DNA from: Mesorhizobium tianshanense
Lineage (GTDB): Bacteria; Pseudomonadota; Alphaproteobacteria; Rhizobiales; Rhizobiaceae
NCBI RefSeq assembly: GCF_007830515.1
Contig: NZ_VLKT01000002.1
Span: 179,155-243,154 of the forward strand
Length of the DNA: 64,000 bases
Reading direction: 5' to 3'
Part shown: positions 20,567-30,031 of the stretch, piece by piece
How the letters are laid out: each line of letters starts with the position of its first letter
Position numbering within the stretch: the first letter of the stretch is position 1
Made by a program: the position numbers and the translations under genes
The notes under the pieces: model-generated
Databases searched by the model: none
The model's input: only the letters and a program-made list of their open reading frames with translations
What the model was told of the DNA's origin: nothing

Positions 20567-20727
20567 ACCACCCTTTTACCACAAGCCGTGGCGCCGCTTC
20601 GACGGCAGAACGCAACGATGTCGCTGCCGGAGCAAACAAGGTCGGCAGGTGCAGCGCCGCGATCTTCGAAAGAGCGGAAACATCACAAGAATTCCTATAT
20701 GTAAATTCCAATAGGAGAGAACGGCGC

Positions 20728-22131
20728 GTGTTCCTTTCGGTTTTCGACCTGTTCAAGATCGGCATCGGACCATCGAGTTCGCACACAATGGGACCGATGA
20801 CGGCTGCGCGGCGTTTTCTCGACGAGATCGCGGGAGATGACTGGCCGCGCCCGGTCGGCGCCAAAGTCGACCGCATCGCCGCCAGCCTGCACGGCTCGCT
20901 GGCCTATACCGGCATCGGCCATGGCAGCGACCGCGCCGTGGTGCTCGGCCTTGCCGGCCAGATGCCGCAAACGGTCGACCCCGATCAGGCCGATGGAATC
21001 TGCGCCCGCATCGCTGCCGACAAGCGGGTTTCACCGCCCGGCCATCCCTCCTACCGCTTCGACCCGGCGACGGATCTGGTACTGGATCGCAAGACGCCGC
21101 TTTCCGGCCACGCCAACGGCATGACTTTCTCCGCCTATGATGCCGACGACCGCCTGCTGCTCAGGCGCATCTACTATTCGATCGGCGGCGGCTTCGTGGT
21201 TTCCGAGGAAGAGCTACAGCGGATGAAGGCCAAGGGCTCGGTGACGACCGAAGCCAAGAGGGTTCCATACCCCTTCAAGAACGCTGTCGAGATGCTGTCG
21301 ATGGCGGCAAAAAGCGGTCTTTCGATAGCCGACATGAAGCGCGTCAACGAAGAGACGCAGATGCCGCGCGAGGAGCTCGACGCCGGCCTTGACGGCATCT
21401 GGAGCGCCATGAAGAGCTGCATCGAGCGCGGCCTGTCGCAGGACGGCATCATGCCGGGTGGGTTGAAGGTGCGCCGCCGCGCGCGGCAATTGCATGACAA
21501 GCTGCAGGAACAATGGCAACAGAACCGGCCTAACCCGCTGCTCGCCAATGACTGGCTGTCGATCTATGCCATGGCGGTGAACGAGGAAAACGCCGCCGGC
21601 GGGCGCGTTGTCACCGCGCCGACCAATGGTGCCGCGGGTACGCTGCCCGCAGTGCTGCGCTATTGGCTGCATTTCCATCCCGAGGCCGACCAGCCAAGCA
21701 TACGCGATTTCCTGCTGACCGCGGCGGCGATAGGCGGCATCATCAAGACTAACGCCTCGATCTCGGGCGCCGAAGTTGGCTGCCAGGGCGAGGTCGGTTC
21801 GGCCTCGGCGATGGCGGCGGCGGGATTGTGCGCCGTCATGGGCGGCACGCCCGAGCAGGTCGAGAACGCCGCCGAGATCGCGCTCGAGCATCATCTCGGC
21901 ATGACCTGCGATCCGGTCGGCGGGTTGGTGCAGGTGCCTTGCATCGAACGCAATGCGCTCGGCGCCGTCAAGGCGGTGACTGCCGCTTCGCTGGCCATCA
22001 AGGGCGACGGCGTTCATTTCGTGCCGCTCGACGCCGCGATCGAGACCATGCGCCAGACCGGCCTCGACATGAACGAGAAATACAAGGAAACCAGCCTCGG
22101 CGGACTGGCCGTCAACATCGTCGAGTGCTGA
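20728..22131 (+). CDS. sdaA: L-serine ammonia-lyase (iron-sulfur, single chain)
   Basis: Converts L-serine to pyruvate and ammonia with an oxygen-sensitive 4Fe-4S cluster. It has 467 residues, with beta and alpha domains in one chain. The N-terminal [12 protein letters not shown] motif is at about 12-23. The Cys candidates for the cluster are in [30 protein letters not shown] and the surrounding helix, all present. GTG start after TAGGAG. Serine is fed to central metabolism; the neighbours do not add to the pathway. Confidence 0.95.
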   Translation: MFLSVFDLFKIGIGPSSSHTMGPMTAARRFLDEIAGDDWPRPVGAKVDRIAASLHGSLAYTGIGHGSDRAVVLGLAGQMPQTVDPDQADGICARIAADKRVSPPGHPSYRFDPATDLVLDRKTPLSGHANGMTFSAYDADDRLLLRRIYYSIGGGFVVSEEELQRMKAKGSVTTEAKRVPYPFKNAVEMLSMAAKSGLSIADMKRVNEETQMPREELDAGLDGIWSAMKSCIERGLSQDGIMPGGLKVRRRARQLHDKLQEQWQQNRPNPLLANDWLSIYAMAVNEENAAGGRVVTAPTNGAAGTLPAVLRYWLHFHPEADQPSIRDFLLTAAAIGGIIKTNASISGAEVGCQGEVGSASAMAAAGLCAVMGGTPEQVENAAEIALEHHLGMTCDPVGGLVQVPCIERNALGAVKAVTAASLAIKGDGVHFVPLDAAIETMRQTGLDMNEKYKETSLGGLAVNIVEC

Positions 22132-22149
22132 GCCAAACCTTGCACCGCG

Positions 22150-22194
22150 GAGATTGGCGCTGTGGAGACTGGCGCTGTGGAGGCTGGCACTGTG
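22150..22194. repeat. Three 15-base tandem repeats after sdaA
   Basis: Three near-identical 15-base units (GAGATTGGCGCTGTG, then GAGACTGGCGCTGTG, then GAGGCTGGCACTGTG) follow the sdaA stop by 18 bases. They form part of the 117-base spacer to the next gene. Length variation between strains is likely. Confidence 0.8.
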
Positions 22195-22248
22195 GAGAAA
22201 GTCGACCAGGCCGTTGACGCCTTCGCGTGCCGGACTAAACCTTAATCC

Positions 22249-22686
22249 ATGTCTCTCAATCTCATAAAGCTCTGTGTCGGCTGCGACAGCGTCGAGGATC
22301 TCGAAGAGTGGATCGGCTTCCGCCTCGAAGAACGACGGCGTGCCGGTGAGCCGGCCGAGCATTATCACACCACACGCATGGTGCCGACGCGCGGCGCCGA
22401 AGTCACCGACGGCGGTTCCCTCTACTGGGTGATCAAGGGCAATGTGCAGTGCCGCCAGTTGATCACCGAAATCCGCCCTTTCACCGACAGTGAGGGCATC
22501 GGCCGTTGTCACCTGATCCTCGCCCCCGAGGTCGTGCGCACCGACTGGCAGCCGCGCCGCGCCTTTCAGGGCTGGCGCTACCTGAAACCGTCGGACGCGC
22601 CGGCCGACCTCGGCAAGGGCAAAGCGGGGCTGGTCGAGATGCCGCCGAAACTCAGGCGCGAGCTTGCCGACCTCGGCCTTCTCTGA
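22249..22686 (+). CDS. DUF1489 family protein
   Basis: A 145-residue cytoplasmic protein of a family confined mostly to alphaproteobacteria. Typical features are LIKLCVGCDSVEDLEEW at the start, the central TRMVPTRGAEVTDGGSLYWVIKG and LAPEVVRTDWQPRRAFQGWRYL. Strongly basic and aromatic surface patches suggest nucleic-acid contact, but no reaction is known. It starts 117 bases after sdaA. Confidence 0.9.
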   Translation: MSLNLIKLCVGCDSVEDLEEWIGFRLEERRRAGEPAEHYHTTRMVPTRGAEVTDGGSLYWVIKGNVQCRQLITEIRPFTDSEGIGRCHLILAPEVVRTDWQPRRAFQGWRYLKPSDAPADLGKGKAGLVEMPPKLRRELADLGLL

Positions 22687-22778
22687 GAGGGCGTGAATTC
22701 AAAGCTGCCGCGATCGCTGCTCCAAGCCGCCTTATGGCGGGCTTGCAAGCTGGACGACAACGCCACATCTTCAATCTC

Positions 22779-23510
22779 ATGAGCGACAAGAAACAGCCCG
22801 TGCCTGCGAAGGCCAATCCCGCTCCGGTCGAGTCCCAATCGAGCGCCGGCGAGATCGACGCCTTTATCCGTCAGGCAAGGACGCTCGCTGCGTCCGCGAC
22901 CGGTTCTGGCAGGCTGATTCTCTCGCTCGACGCTACAATGAGCCGCCAGCCGACCTGGGACCTCGCCTGTGCGCTGCAGGGCGAGATGTTCGACGCCGTC
23001 GGCAAGGCTGGAGCGCTCAGCGTCCAACTGGTCTATTTTCGCGGCCTTGGTGAATGCCGTTCGTCCGGCTTCGTTACCGACACGAATGCCTTGAAGCAGT
23101 TGATGACGCGGATCGAATGCCGCAGCGGCCACACCCAGATCGGCAAGGTGCTCGCCCATGCGCTGAAACAGACGGCGGCGGCCAAGGTCAACGCGCTGGT
23201 CTATATCGGCGATGCGATGGAGGAAAATATCGACGACCTGGCCGAAAAGGCCGGCAGCCTCGGCCTGCACGGCGTTCCTGTCTTCGTCTTTCAGGAAGGC
23301 CATGATTCCGGTGCAGAAAAGGCGTTCAAGGAAATTGCGCGGCTGTCCAAAGGGGCTTGGTTCCGATTTGACCGGCGGGCTGCCGCAACGTTGGCCAGCT
23401 TGCTTTCGGCGGTCGCCGTGTTTGCGACGGGCGGGCTGAAGGCACTGGAGGCCCGTGGCAGGCCGGAAGACCAGCTGATGATCGAGCATCTGCGGGGCGG
23501 CAGGAAATAA
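22779..23510 (+). CDS. VWA-fold protein paired with a membrane J-domain protein
   Basis: A 243-residue protein with no signal peptide. After a flexible N-terminus rich in Pro, Ala and Ser, a von Willebrand A-like domain begins near residue 45. Its metal site is recognisable as DATMS (51-55), Thr in GHTQIG (119) and Asp in YIGDAMEE (145). The C-terminal hydrophobic stretch LASLLSAVAVFATGGLKAL may lie against a membrane. It ends in TAATG overlap with the next gene, whose product has a transmembrane anchor and J domain. The pair is not a named system; adhesion to a partner protein under metal control is inferred. Confidence 0.8.
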   Translation: MSDKKQPVPAKANPAPVESQSSAGEIDAFIRQARTLAASATGSGRLILSLDATMSRQPTWDLACALQGEMFDAVGKAGALSVQLVYFRGLGECRSSGFVTDTNALKQLMTRIECRSGHTQIGKVLAHALKQTAAAKVNALVYIGDAMEENIDDLAEKAGSLGLHGVPVFVFQEGHDSGAEKAFKEIARLSKGAWFRFDRRAAATLASLLSAVAVFATGGLKALEARGRPEDQLMIEHLRGGRK

Positions 23511-24208
23511 TGGGTGCGCTTCTCCTATTCGTGGCGTTGCTTCTGGTGCTGCTCGGCGCGGCCATGGTTTTCCTCCGCGCCGACCCCGCAAAACTTGCAA
23601 GCGCGATGAGAACGGTGGGGCCGGTCCTGCTGGCGCTGATCGGCGTCGCCGTGCTCCTGGTCGGACGCGGAGGCATTGGCGGCCTGATCCTGTCGGTGGC
23701 GCTCGCCTGGTATGGCTCCATGCGGATGAAGCGGCCGACAGCGAAACTGGAGCCGGGCAAGCATTCGACGGTGCGCACCGCGGCACTCGAAATGGAGCTT
23801 GATCACGATACCGGCAGTCTGGAAGGGCTCGTGCTCGCCGGCCGCCATGAAGGCAAGATGCTTGGCACGATGGGCCTTGCGGAATTGCAGCAGCTTTATC
23901 GCGAACTCCCCGGCGACCCGGAGAGCCGCCAGTTGCTAGAGACGTATCTTGACGGCAGATTTCCCATCTGGCGCAAAGACGCTGAGGCGGATAGTGGCGA
24001 AGGGCTGGGTGTTTCGCCAGGTTCGGGCGCCATGACTAAGGAGGAGGCTTACAAGATCCTTGGTCTTGAAGCGGGGGCCGCCGCGGCGGATGTCCGCAAG
24101 GCGCACCGCCGCCTGATGCAGCGCCTGCACCCCGATATCGGCGGCACGTCTTTCCTGGCGGCGCGGATCAACGAAGCCAAGGACGTCTTGCTCTCCAATC
24201 ACCATTAG
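23510..24208 (+). CDS. Membrane-anchored J-domain protein
   Basis: A 232-residue protein with two hydrophobic segments at residues 2-22 and 35-52 and a third weaker one near 56-70, then a linker, then a J domain from about 178 to the end. The HPD tripeptide needed to stimulate Hsp70 ATPase is at 207-209 (RLHPDIGG). The arrangement resembles Tim14/Pam18 and similar membrane co-chaperones. It recruits DnaK to the membrane, by family inference. It shares a coupled TAATG junction with the VWA gene. The client is unknown; a penicillin-binding protein is encoded convergently next door. Confidence 0.85.
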   Translation: MGALLLFVALLLVLLGAAMVFLRADPAKLASAMRTVGPVLLALIGVAVLLVGRGGIGGLILSVALAWYGSMRMKRPTAKLEPGKHSTVRTAALEMELDHDTGSLEGLVLAGRHEGKMLGTMGLAELQQLYRELPGDPESRQLLETYLDGRFPIWRKDAEADSGEGLGVSPGSGAMTKEEAYKILGLEAGAAAADVRKAHRRLMQRLHPDIGGTSFLAARINEAKDVLLSNHH

Positions 24209-24253
24209 TCTCCTTCGACGCAGAATTTTCCGGGAGGTGTCTTCCACGCTGCC

Positions 24254-25636
24254 CTACTGCTGGACGGCGTAGCATTCGATCTTCTTTTTCTTCAGGGCGT
24301 TGCAGGCTTTCCAGGCGGCGGTCTTCGAGCCAAAGCCGAACCGGGCGCGGTAGTAGGTGACGCCGTCCTTTTCGAAGGCGACGGTGAAGCCCGCGGCATC
24401 GGCCAGCACCGAAGGCGCCTGCTTGCTCGTCTTGTCGAGGAGGGCCTGGGCTTCGGACTGTTTTGGCGAAGAGGCGACCTGTACCGCCCAGCCGGATGGC
24501 ACCGACGCCGTTTTGACGGGATCGACGTCCGCCGGCTCGGCGTAGGCTGCCATGACCCGTGCGGTCGCCACGTCGTCCGCGGTGGCCGCGGCCACTGCCT
24601 TGACCTTCCCGGTCTGAACGGCCGGGGCGGTTTCTTCAACGACAGGCTCGGTTTCCTCAACAAGAGAGGCAATGGCATCGTCGTCCGGCCTGCTGTCCGG
24701 TGTCGGCGCGTCGTCCTTGGGCAGGAACACTTTTGCCAGCGCGGTGATCGGGTTGCCGCCGCTGGCCTTGGCCACCAGCATGCCGCTGCCGCGCGACGAG
24801 GCCTTCGGCATATGGGTGTTGATCAATCCGGCCATCTGGTTGTCGCGGCTGCCGCCGGATTTCCCGCCTATGACCACTGCGACGATGCGGCGGTCGCCGT
24901 CGGAGACCGAGGAGACGAGATTGTAGCCGGAGGCGCGGGTATAGCCCGTCTTGATGCCGTCGACGCCCTTGATGCGGCCAAGCAGGCGATTATGGCCGTT
25001 GATGCGTTTGCGGCCATAGAGAAAGGAACGCTGCGAGAAATAGCCGTAATATTGGGGAAAATGCTCCCGCAGCGCGATGCCGAGCACCGCCATGTCGCGC
25101 GCGGTGGTGAACTGGCCGGGGTTTGGCAAGCCGTGGGCGTTGCGGAAAACGGTTCCCTTCATGCCCAATGCTCGCGCCTTGGCCGTCATCATGTGAGCGA
25201 AATTGGCTTCATTGCCGCCGAGAAGTTCACCAAGTGCCGTTGCCGAGTCGTTTGCCGACTTGGTCACCATCGACAGGATCGCGGTCTCGACCGTGATCGC
25301 GCCGCCCGGCCTGACACCGAGTTTCGTCGGCGGCTCGGCAGCAGCGTTGGCCGAGAAGACGACCCGGGAATTCTTGCTGATCTTGCCTTTCGCCATGGCC
25401 TCAAAGGTCAGGTAAAGCGTCATCATCTTGGTGAGCGAGGCGGGATAGCGCCGGCCGTCGGCATTCGAAGAATAGAGCACCTTGCCGGTCTTTGCGTCCA
25501 TGACGATGGCCGCCGACTTGGCCGCCATGGACGGAGCAGCGTCGGCAACGACGAATGTCATCGCCAAAGCGAGGATCATGATCGTTTTCAGAGAGGACGC
25601 GGATTTGGAGAGAATGCCCGACAACGCCTGACGCAC
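24254..25636 (-). CDS. D-alanyl-D-alanine carboxypeptidase with SPOR domain
   Basis: Low-molecular-mass penicillin-binding protein (DacA/DacF type) trimming pentapeptides in peptidoglycan. The chosen GTG start (about 460 residues) has AAAGGAA upstream; a TTG at 25678 would add 14 residues. A signal peptide ends near SMAA. The active site motifs are SLTK (about 67-70), SAN and KTG (GIKTGYT). After a Pro/Ala-rich linker, the last 75 residues form a SPOR domain that binds denuded glycan, including SGWAVQVAS. Together this targets the enzyme to the division site. Confidence 0.92.
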   Translation of the reverse strand: MRQALSGILSKSASSLKTIMILALAMTFVVADAAPSMAAKSAAIVMDAKTGKVLYSSNADGRRYPASLTKMMTLYLTFEAMAKGKISKNSRVVFSANAAAEPPTKLGVRPGGAITVETAILSMVTKSANDSATALGELLGGNEANFAHMMTAKARALGMKGTVFRNAHGLPNPGQFTTARDMAVLGIALREHFPQYYGYFSQRSFLYGRKRINGHNRLLGRIKGVDGIKTGYTRASGYNLVSSVSDGDRRIVAVVIGGKSGGSRDNQMAGLINTHMPKASSRGSGMLVAKASGGNPITALAKVFLPKDDAPTPDSRPDDDAIASLVEETEPVVEETAPAVQTGKVKAVAAATADDVATARVMAAYAEPADVDPVKTASVPSGWAVQVASSPKQSEAQALLDKTSKQAPSVLADAAGFTVAFEKDGVTYYRARFGFGSKTAAWKACNALKKKKIECYAVQQ

Positions 25637-25868
25637 CGATGGTTCCTTTGAATTTTTTGTTGCGCTGGAAGCTGGCAAAGGGATCCCGCCTCACTTCCGG
25701 CCAAGCTACGCGGCCAGCGTTACCAATCCGTTTATGGTAACCACCGCGTTCACCATTTTCTTCGGGCTTGAGCTTTTCTTTACTCGAATTTTAGCCGTTG
25801 CCAGTGCTGGGCCGGTGTGCTGGCTGATGTGATGGGTCGGCGGGGCCGTCGTCGCATTCGGCGGGACA

Positions 25869-25897
25869 TTGACTTTTTGTGCATTGCACAATATATT
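25869..25897 (+). promoter_or_regulatory. Phasin promoter
   Basis: TTGACT and TATATT are separated by exactly 17 bases, a very good sigma-70 match. The spacer is almost entirely occupied by a 15-base palindrome (25877-25891), so a bound regulator would compete with RNA polymerase. Confidence 0.75.
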
Positions 25898-25912
25898 ACT
25901 TGCATTGCACAA
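25877..25912. promoter_or_regulatory. Pair of PhaR-like operator sites in the phasin promoter
   Basis: The first site is a perfect palindrome, TTGTGCA-T-TGCACAA, lying inside the promoter spacer. The second, TTGCA-T-TGCACAA, matches the same pattern imperfectly and starts near the expected transcription start. The two central bases are 21 apart, about two helix turns, so both sites face the same side. TGC-rich palindromes are the known targets of PhaR, the phasin repressor of polyhydroxyalkanoate producers; the assignment is inferred. Confidence 0.65.
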
Positions 25913-25967
25913 CGTGGCCCGGACAGGGCGCGTCCACCCTCAGGCAACCGTCAAGGGAATGCGTGAA

Positions 25968-26297
25968 ATGACCCAGACCTATGAAGATTTCAGCAAATAC
26001 GGCAAGGAGTTTGCCGACTCCGGATTGAAGAGCTTCGCATCCCTTTCCAAGGGTGCGCAGGCAATCGCCACCGAGGCGAGCGAGTATACCAAGAAGAGCT
26101 TCGAAGCCGGCAGCGCAGCAGCAGAGAAACTTTTGTCGGCCAAGTCGCTGGAGAAGGCGTTCGAGATCCAGTCCGACTTTGCCAAGCAGTCCTACGAATC
26201 CTTCGTCACCGAAGCCACCAAGATCGGCGATCTCTATGCCGAACTCGCCAAAGAAGCCTACAAGCCGTTCGAATCAATCGTCGCAAAAGCGAAATAA
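25968..26297 (+). CDS. Phasin family protein
   Basis: A 109-residue amphipathic, helix-rich protein of the phasin family, expected to coat polyhydroxybutyrate granules in the cytoplasm. The sequence begins MTQTYEDFSKYGKEF and is dominated by Ala, Lys, Glu and Ser without Cys. The start is the ATG 9 bases after AAGGGA; an ATG at 25959 has no proper spacing. A strong terminator follows. Expression is probably repressed at the promoter until granules form. Confidence 0.9.
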   Translation: MTQTYEDFSKYGKEFADSGLKSFASLSKGAQAIATEASEYTKKSFEAGSAAAEKLLSAKSLEKAFEIQSDFAKQSYESFVTEATKIGDLYAELAKEAYKPFESIVAKAK

Positions 26298-26342
26298 TCT
26301 CGCTTTAGCATGTGAAGGATGGCCCTCGGGCCTGCATGGCAG

Positions 26343-26373
26343 ACCCGGTCGCGCACGCGCGGCCGGGTTTTTT
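26343..26373 (+). terminator. Terminator of the phasin gene
   Basis: GC-rich stem (ACCCGG with CCGGGT and further pairing inward) followed by TTTTTT. It lies 45 bases after the phasin stop. Confidence 0.85.
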
Positions 26374-26574
26374 CATGGCAATTTGAAATCAGGGGCTCTT
26401 GCTGCCTTCACGATTTCAAAAATCGGCCAAGTTTGGCCACCTAGCCATATTGTCAGCTAAACAGAAGGGCTTAAAATCGTCCATCGAACACCTACATGTC
26501 GAACTCGCTTGGGGATTCGAAAAAGGCAGGACTACGTGACTACAGGTTTGACTGCCACAAGAGATGTGGTGCGT

Positions 26575-26901
26575 ATGCAAAACGGCAGCGACGGCAACGA
26601 GGCCGGTCGCGGCACGGCCGTCATCACGCGCACTAAAACCAAGACCAAGAAGCCTAGCCTTTATCGGGTCCTCATTCTCAACGACGACTACACGCCCATG
26701 GAATTCGTGGTTCACGTGCTGGAGCGTTTTTTCCAGAAGGACCGTGAAGCCGCCACACGCATCATGCTTCATGTTCACAATCATGGAGTGGGCGAGTGCG
26801 GGGTCTATACATTTGAGGTGGCCGAGACCAAAGTGTCCCAGGTCATGGATTTCGCCCGACAAAATCAGCATCCGCTGCAATGCGTGATGGAGAAGAAGTG
26901 A
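26575..26901 (+). CDS. clpS: ATP-dependent Clp protease adaptor ClpS
   Basis: Adaptor that binds N-degron substrates and delivers them to ClpA. I place the start at ATG (MQNGSDG), giving 108 residues; a GTG at 26536 with AGGCAGGA upstream is an alternative that adds 13 residues, so the true N-terminus is open. The core is typical: [46 protein letters not shown] and the final PLQCVMEKK. The N-degron pocket Asn-Asp and Met-type residues are present. It lies 6 bases ahead of clpA, the usual pairing. A second ClpS often exists in rhizobia. Confidence 0.92.
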   Translation: MQNGSDGNEAGRGTAVITRTKTKTKKPSLYRVLILNDDYTPMEFVVHVLERFFQKDREAATRIMLHVHNHGVGECGVYTFEVAETKVSQVMDFARQNQHPLQCVMEKK

Positions 26902-26907
26902 GGTAAC

Positions 26908-29379
26908 ATGCCGGCTTTCTCCCAAGGCCTGGAAAAGGCGCTTCACCAGGCGCTGACGTTCGCCAACGAGCGGCACCACGAATATGCAACCCTTGAACAT
27001 CTGCTGCTCGCCCTCATCGACGACACCGAGGCGGCCGCGGTCATGCGCGCCTGCAACGTCGATCTCGACGAGCTGAAGCATACGGTTCTCACCTATATCG
27101 ACACCGAGCTCGACAATCTCGTCACCGGCTACGACGAGGATTCCAAGCCGACGGCCGGTTTCCAGCGCGTCATCCAGCGCGCGGTGATCCATGTGCAGTC
27201 GTCCGGCCGCGAGGAAGTCTCCGGCGCCAACGTGCTCGTTGCCATCTTCGCCGAGCGCGAGAGCCATGCAGCCTATTTCCTGCAAGAACAGCAGATGACG
27301 CGCTACGACGCGGTCAACTACATCTCGCATGGCATCGCCAAGCGCCCCGGCGCATCCGAGACGCGGTCGCCGCGCGGCGCCGACGATGAGCAGGGCGGCC
27401 AGAACGGCGCCGAGCCACAAGAGGAAGGCGGCAAGAAAAAGCAGCAGCAGGACGCGCTGACCGCCTATTGCGTCAATCTGAACAACAAGGCCAAGGCCGG
27501 CAAGATCGATCCGCTGATCGGCCGCGAGTCCGAGATCAACCGCACCATCCAGGTGCTGTGCCGCCGCTCCAAGAACAATCCGCTCTATGTCGGCGACCCT
27601 GGTGTCGGCAAGACGGCGATCGCCGAAGGTCTTGCCAAGCGCATCGTCGAGGGCGACGTGCCGGAAGTGCTGCACAACGCCACCGTCTTCGCGCTCGACA
27701 TGGGAACGTTGCTGGCCGGCACCCGCTATCGCGGCGATTTCGAGGAGCGGCTGAAGCAGGTCGTCAAGGAACTCGAGGATTATCCGGGCGCGGTGCTGTT
27801 CATCGATGAGATCCACACCGTGATCGGGGCAGGGGCGACGTCGGGCGGAGCCATGGATGCGTCGAACCTGTTGAAGCCGGCGCTGTCGTCCGGAACGATC
27901 CGCTGCATCGGCTCGACCACCTACAAGGAGTTCCGCCAGTTCTTCGAGAAGGACCGCGCTTTGGTGCGGCGTTTCCAGAAGATCGACGTCAACGAGCCGA
28001 CCATCGAGGACGCCATCGAGATCATGAAGGGCCTGAAGCCGTATTTCGAGGAGTTCCACAAGGTTCGCTACACGGCTGAGGCAATCAAGGCTTCGGTCGA
28101 ACTGTCGGCGCGCTACATCAACGACCGCAAGCTGCCGGACAAGGCGATCGACGTGATCGACGAGACCGGCGCCTCGCAGATGCTGTTGCCGGAGGCCAAG
28201 CGCAAGAAGACCATCGGCATCAAGGAGATCGAAGCGACGATCGCCACCATCGCCCGCATTCCGCCGAAGACGGTTTCCGCCGACGACGAGAAGGTGCTGG
28301 CCGGTCTCGACGTCGAGTTGAAGCGCGTCGTCTACGGTCAGGACACCGCGATCACGGCGTTGACCTCGGCGATTAAGCTGGCGAGGGCCGGCCTGCGCGA
28401 ACCGGAGAAGCCGATCGGCTCCTATCTGTTCTCGGGCCCGACCGGCGTCGGCAAGACCGAAGTGGCAAAACAGCTCGCCGCCTCGCTCGGTGTCGAGCTG
28501 ATCCGCTTCGACATGTCGGAATATATGGAACGCCACACCGTCTCGCGTCTGATCGGCGCGCCTCCCGGCTATGTCGGTTTCGACCAAGGCGGCCTGTTGA
28601 CCGACGGCGTCGACCAACATCCGCATTGCGTACTGTTGCTGGACGAGGTCGAGAAGGCGCATCCGGATCTGTTCAACATCCTGTTGCAGGTCATGGACCA
28701 CGGCAAGCTGACCGACCACAACGGCAAGCAGATCGATTTCCGCAACGTCATCCTGATCATGACCACCAATGCGGGCGCCTCGGATGCGCAGCGCGCGGCG
28801 ATCGGTTTCGGCTCGACCAAGCGTGAAGGCGACGATGTCGAAGCGATCAACCGGCTGTTCACGCCGGAATTCCGCAACCGTCTCGATGCGATCATCCCGT
28901 TCGGCTCGCTGCCGGTTCCGGTCATCCACCAGGTGGTGCAGAAGTTCGTCATGCAGCTCGAGGCCCAGCTTTCCGAGCGCGGCGTCACTTTCGACCTGTC
29001 GCAGGATGCGATCGCCTGGCTGGCCGAAAAGGGCTATGATGAACGCATGGGCGCGCGGCCGCTCGGCCGCGTCATCCAGGAGCACATCAAGAAGCCGCTG
29101 GCCGACGAGGTGCTGTTCGGTAAGCTCAAGAAGGGCGGCACGGTGCGTGTCACCGTCGAGAAGAAGGGGACCGGCGAAACCGGCCTGAAGCTCGAATCGC
29201 TCGCCGACGAGGCGCCGGTCAAGCCGAAGAAGGAAGAACCGGACGACGCGCCGAAGCCCAGGAAAGCTGCCGTCAAGAAGCCCGTCGCGAAAAAGGCGAT
29301 CGCGCAAAAGGCGGAGCCCAAGGGCAAGGATGGCGGCGGCAAGCGCAGCCTGGTGCCGCAACTACCCCGCAAGGGGTGA
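26908..29379 (+). CDS. clpA: ATP-dependent Clp protease ATP-binding subunit ClpA
   Basis: Hexameric AAA+ unfoldase that feeds proteins into ClpP. 823 residues. The N domain occupies about 1-150 ([21 protein letters not shown]), then D1 with Walker [13 protein letters not shown] (about 231) and Walker [10 protein letters not shown], then D2 with Walker [14 protein letters not shown] (about 512) and [13 protein letters not shown]. The ClpP-binding IGF/L-type loop region is in the D2 part (AIGFGS). The end carries a Lys/Pro-rich tail of about 60 residues ([15 protein letters not shown]) longer than in E. coli ClpA. ClpP is elsewhere. A terminator follows. Confidence 0.96.
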   Translation: MPAFSQGLEKALHQALTFANERHHEYATLEHLLLALIDDTEAAAVMRACNVDLDELKHTVLTYIDTELDNLVTGYDEDSKPTAGFQRVIQRAVIHVQSSGREEVSGANVLVAIFAERESHAAYFLQEQQMTRYDAVNYISHGIAKRPGASETRSPRGADDEQGGQNGAEPQEEGGKKKQQQDALTAYCVNLNNKAKAGKIDPLIGRESEINRTIQVLCRRSKNNPLYVGDPGVGKTAIAEGLAKRIVEGDVPEVLHNATVFALDMGTLLAGTRYRGDFEERLKQVVKELEDYPGAVLFIDEIHTVIGAGATSGGAMDASNLLKPALSSGTIRCIGSTTYKEFRQFFEKDRALVRRFQKIDVNEPTIEDAIEIMKGLKPYFEEFHKVRYTAEAIKASVELSARYINDRKLPDKAIDVIDETGASQMLLPEAKRKKTIGIKEIEATIATIARIPPKTVSADDEKVLAGLDVELKRVVYGQDTAITALTSAIKLARAGLREPEKPIGSYLFSGPTGVGKTEVAKQLAASLGVELIRFDMSEYMERHTVSRLIGAPPGYVGFDQGGLLTDGVDQHPHCVLLLDEVEKAHPDLFNILLQVMDHGKLTDHNGKQIDFRNVILIMTTNAGASDAQRAAIGFGSTKREGDDVEAINRLFTPEFRNRLDAIIPFGSLPVPVIHQVVQKFVMQLEAQLSERGVTFDLSQDAIAWLAEKGYDERMGARPLGRVIQEHIKKPLADEVLFGKLKKGGTVRVTVEKKGTGETGLKLESLADEAPVKPKKEEPDDAPKPRKAAVKKPVAKKAIAQKAEPKGKDGGGKRSLVPQLPRKG

Positions 29380-29393
29380 TGGCCTGAAAAGCC

Positions 29394-29421
29394 AAAAAAG
29401 CCCCGGAGACGGGGCTTTTTT
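29394..29421 (+). terminator. Terminator of clpS-clpA
   Basis: Perfect stem AAAAAAGCCCC with GGGGCTTTTTT around a 6-base loop, followed by a T-run. Its A-rich left arm also makes a bidirectional terminator possible for the convergent HIT gene. Confidence 0.88.
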
Positions 29422-29466
29422 CATTGGATGAAGAGGCAGTGGATGGCCGAAGCCGGGATACCCGGC

Positions 29467-29898
29467 TCAGTTTTCCAGCGCGCCCCGTATCTTGCCAGCG
29501 TTCTCAGTCAGCACCTTAGGCTTCTCCATCTGCCCGCTATGCGACTTCAACGGAATGCCTTCGAAGCGCGGAATGACATGGACGTGGAGATGGTAGACGG
29601 TCTGGCCCGAGGCGGGCTCGTTGAACTGCAGGATGGTGACACCATCGGCGCCGAAGGCTTTCTTCACCGCCAGCGCCACCTTCTGAACAATTGCGAAGAG
29701 TGGACCGAACGTTGCCGGATCCGCGTCTAGCAGGTTGCGCGACGGCGCCTTTGGCACAACCAGCGTATGCCCTTGCCCTTGTGGCATCACATCCATGAAG
29801 GCGACAACCGCGTCATCTTCATAGACGCGATGCGATGGGATTTCACCGCGCAGGATTTTCGCGAAGATATTGGTGCTGTCGTAGGTGGTTTCGGCCAT
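29467..29898 (-). CDS. HIT family protein
   Basis: Histidine-triad nucleotide hydrolase or transferase of 143 residues. The triad HLHVHVIP is at 103-110, with the usual FxKIxRGEIP near the start and GHTLVVPK in the middle, and the Asn-Glu substrate patch in LQFNEPASGQ. Substrates of bacterial HIT proteins are purine nucleoside phosphoramidates; the in-cell target is unknown. It points toward clpA. A mosaic repeat lies upstream. Confidence 0.92.
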   Translation of the reverse strand: MAETTYDSTNIFAKILRGEIPSHRVYEDDAVVAFMDVMPQGQGHTLVVPKAPSRNLLDADPATFGPLFAIVQKVALAVKKAFGADGVTILQFNEPASGQTVYHLHVHVIPRFEGIPLKSHSGQMEKPKVLTENAGKIRGALEN

Positions 29899-29929
29899 GG
29901 CGTGCGCTCCGGATTGTGCCTTGTTCTAC

Positions 29930-30031
29930 CGCATCGACCCAAAATCGGAATCGATTTTCGGAAAGTACGATGCGTAGATTCAAAGTGTTAGAGCGTACTT
30001 TTTGCGTCCCATTGGACGCACGTCGCTCTAA
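29930..30031. repeat. RIME-like mosaic palindromic element, copy 2
   Basis: About 102 bases with two palindromic modules. Left: CGCATCG with CGATGCG enclosing AAAATCG/CGATTTT. Right: TTAGAGCG with CGCTCTAA enclosing GCGTCC-CATT-GGACGC. The design matches copy 1 (9781-9887), again with a TTAGAGC-type end. It overlaps the 3' end of the FemAB-like gene and contains its TAG stop codon. Confidence 0.75.

Larger units (their letters stand above)
25637..25967. other. Divergent intergenic region between dac and phasin genes
   Basis: No gene is seen in these 331 bases. The left part holds the 5' side of the carboxypeptidase gene and an AT-rich patch; the right part holds the phasin promoter with two operator-like sites and the phasin leader. 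Confidence 0.6.

Noticed and set aside
20695..20700. Promoter of sdaA from a CTATAT match
   Set aside because: No -35 element at the correct distance could be found.
26416..29361. Very long open frame on the minus strand opposite clpS-clpA
   Set aside because: It is the antisense shadow of a GC-rich gene with strong third-position bias; the sense frame has all ClpA motifs and the antisense product resembles nothing.
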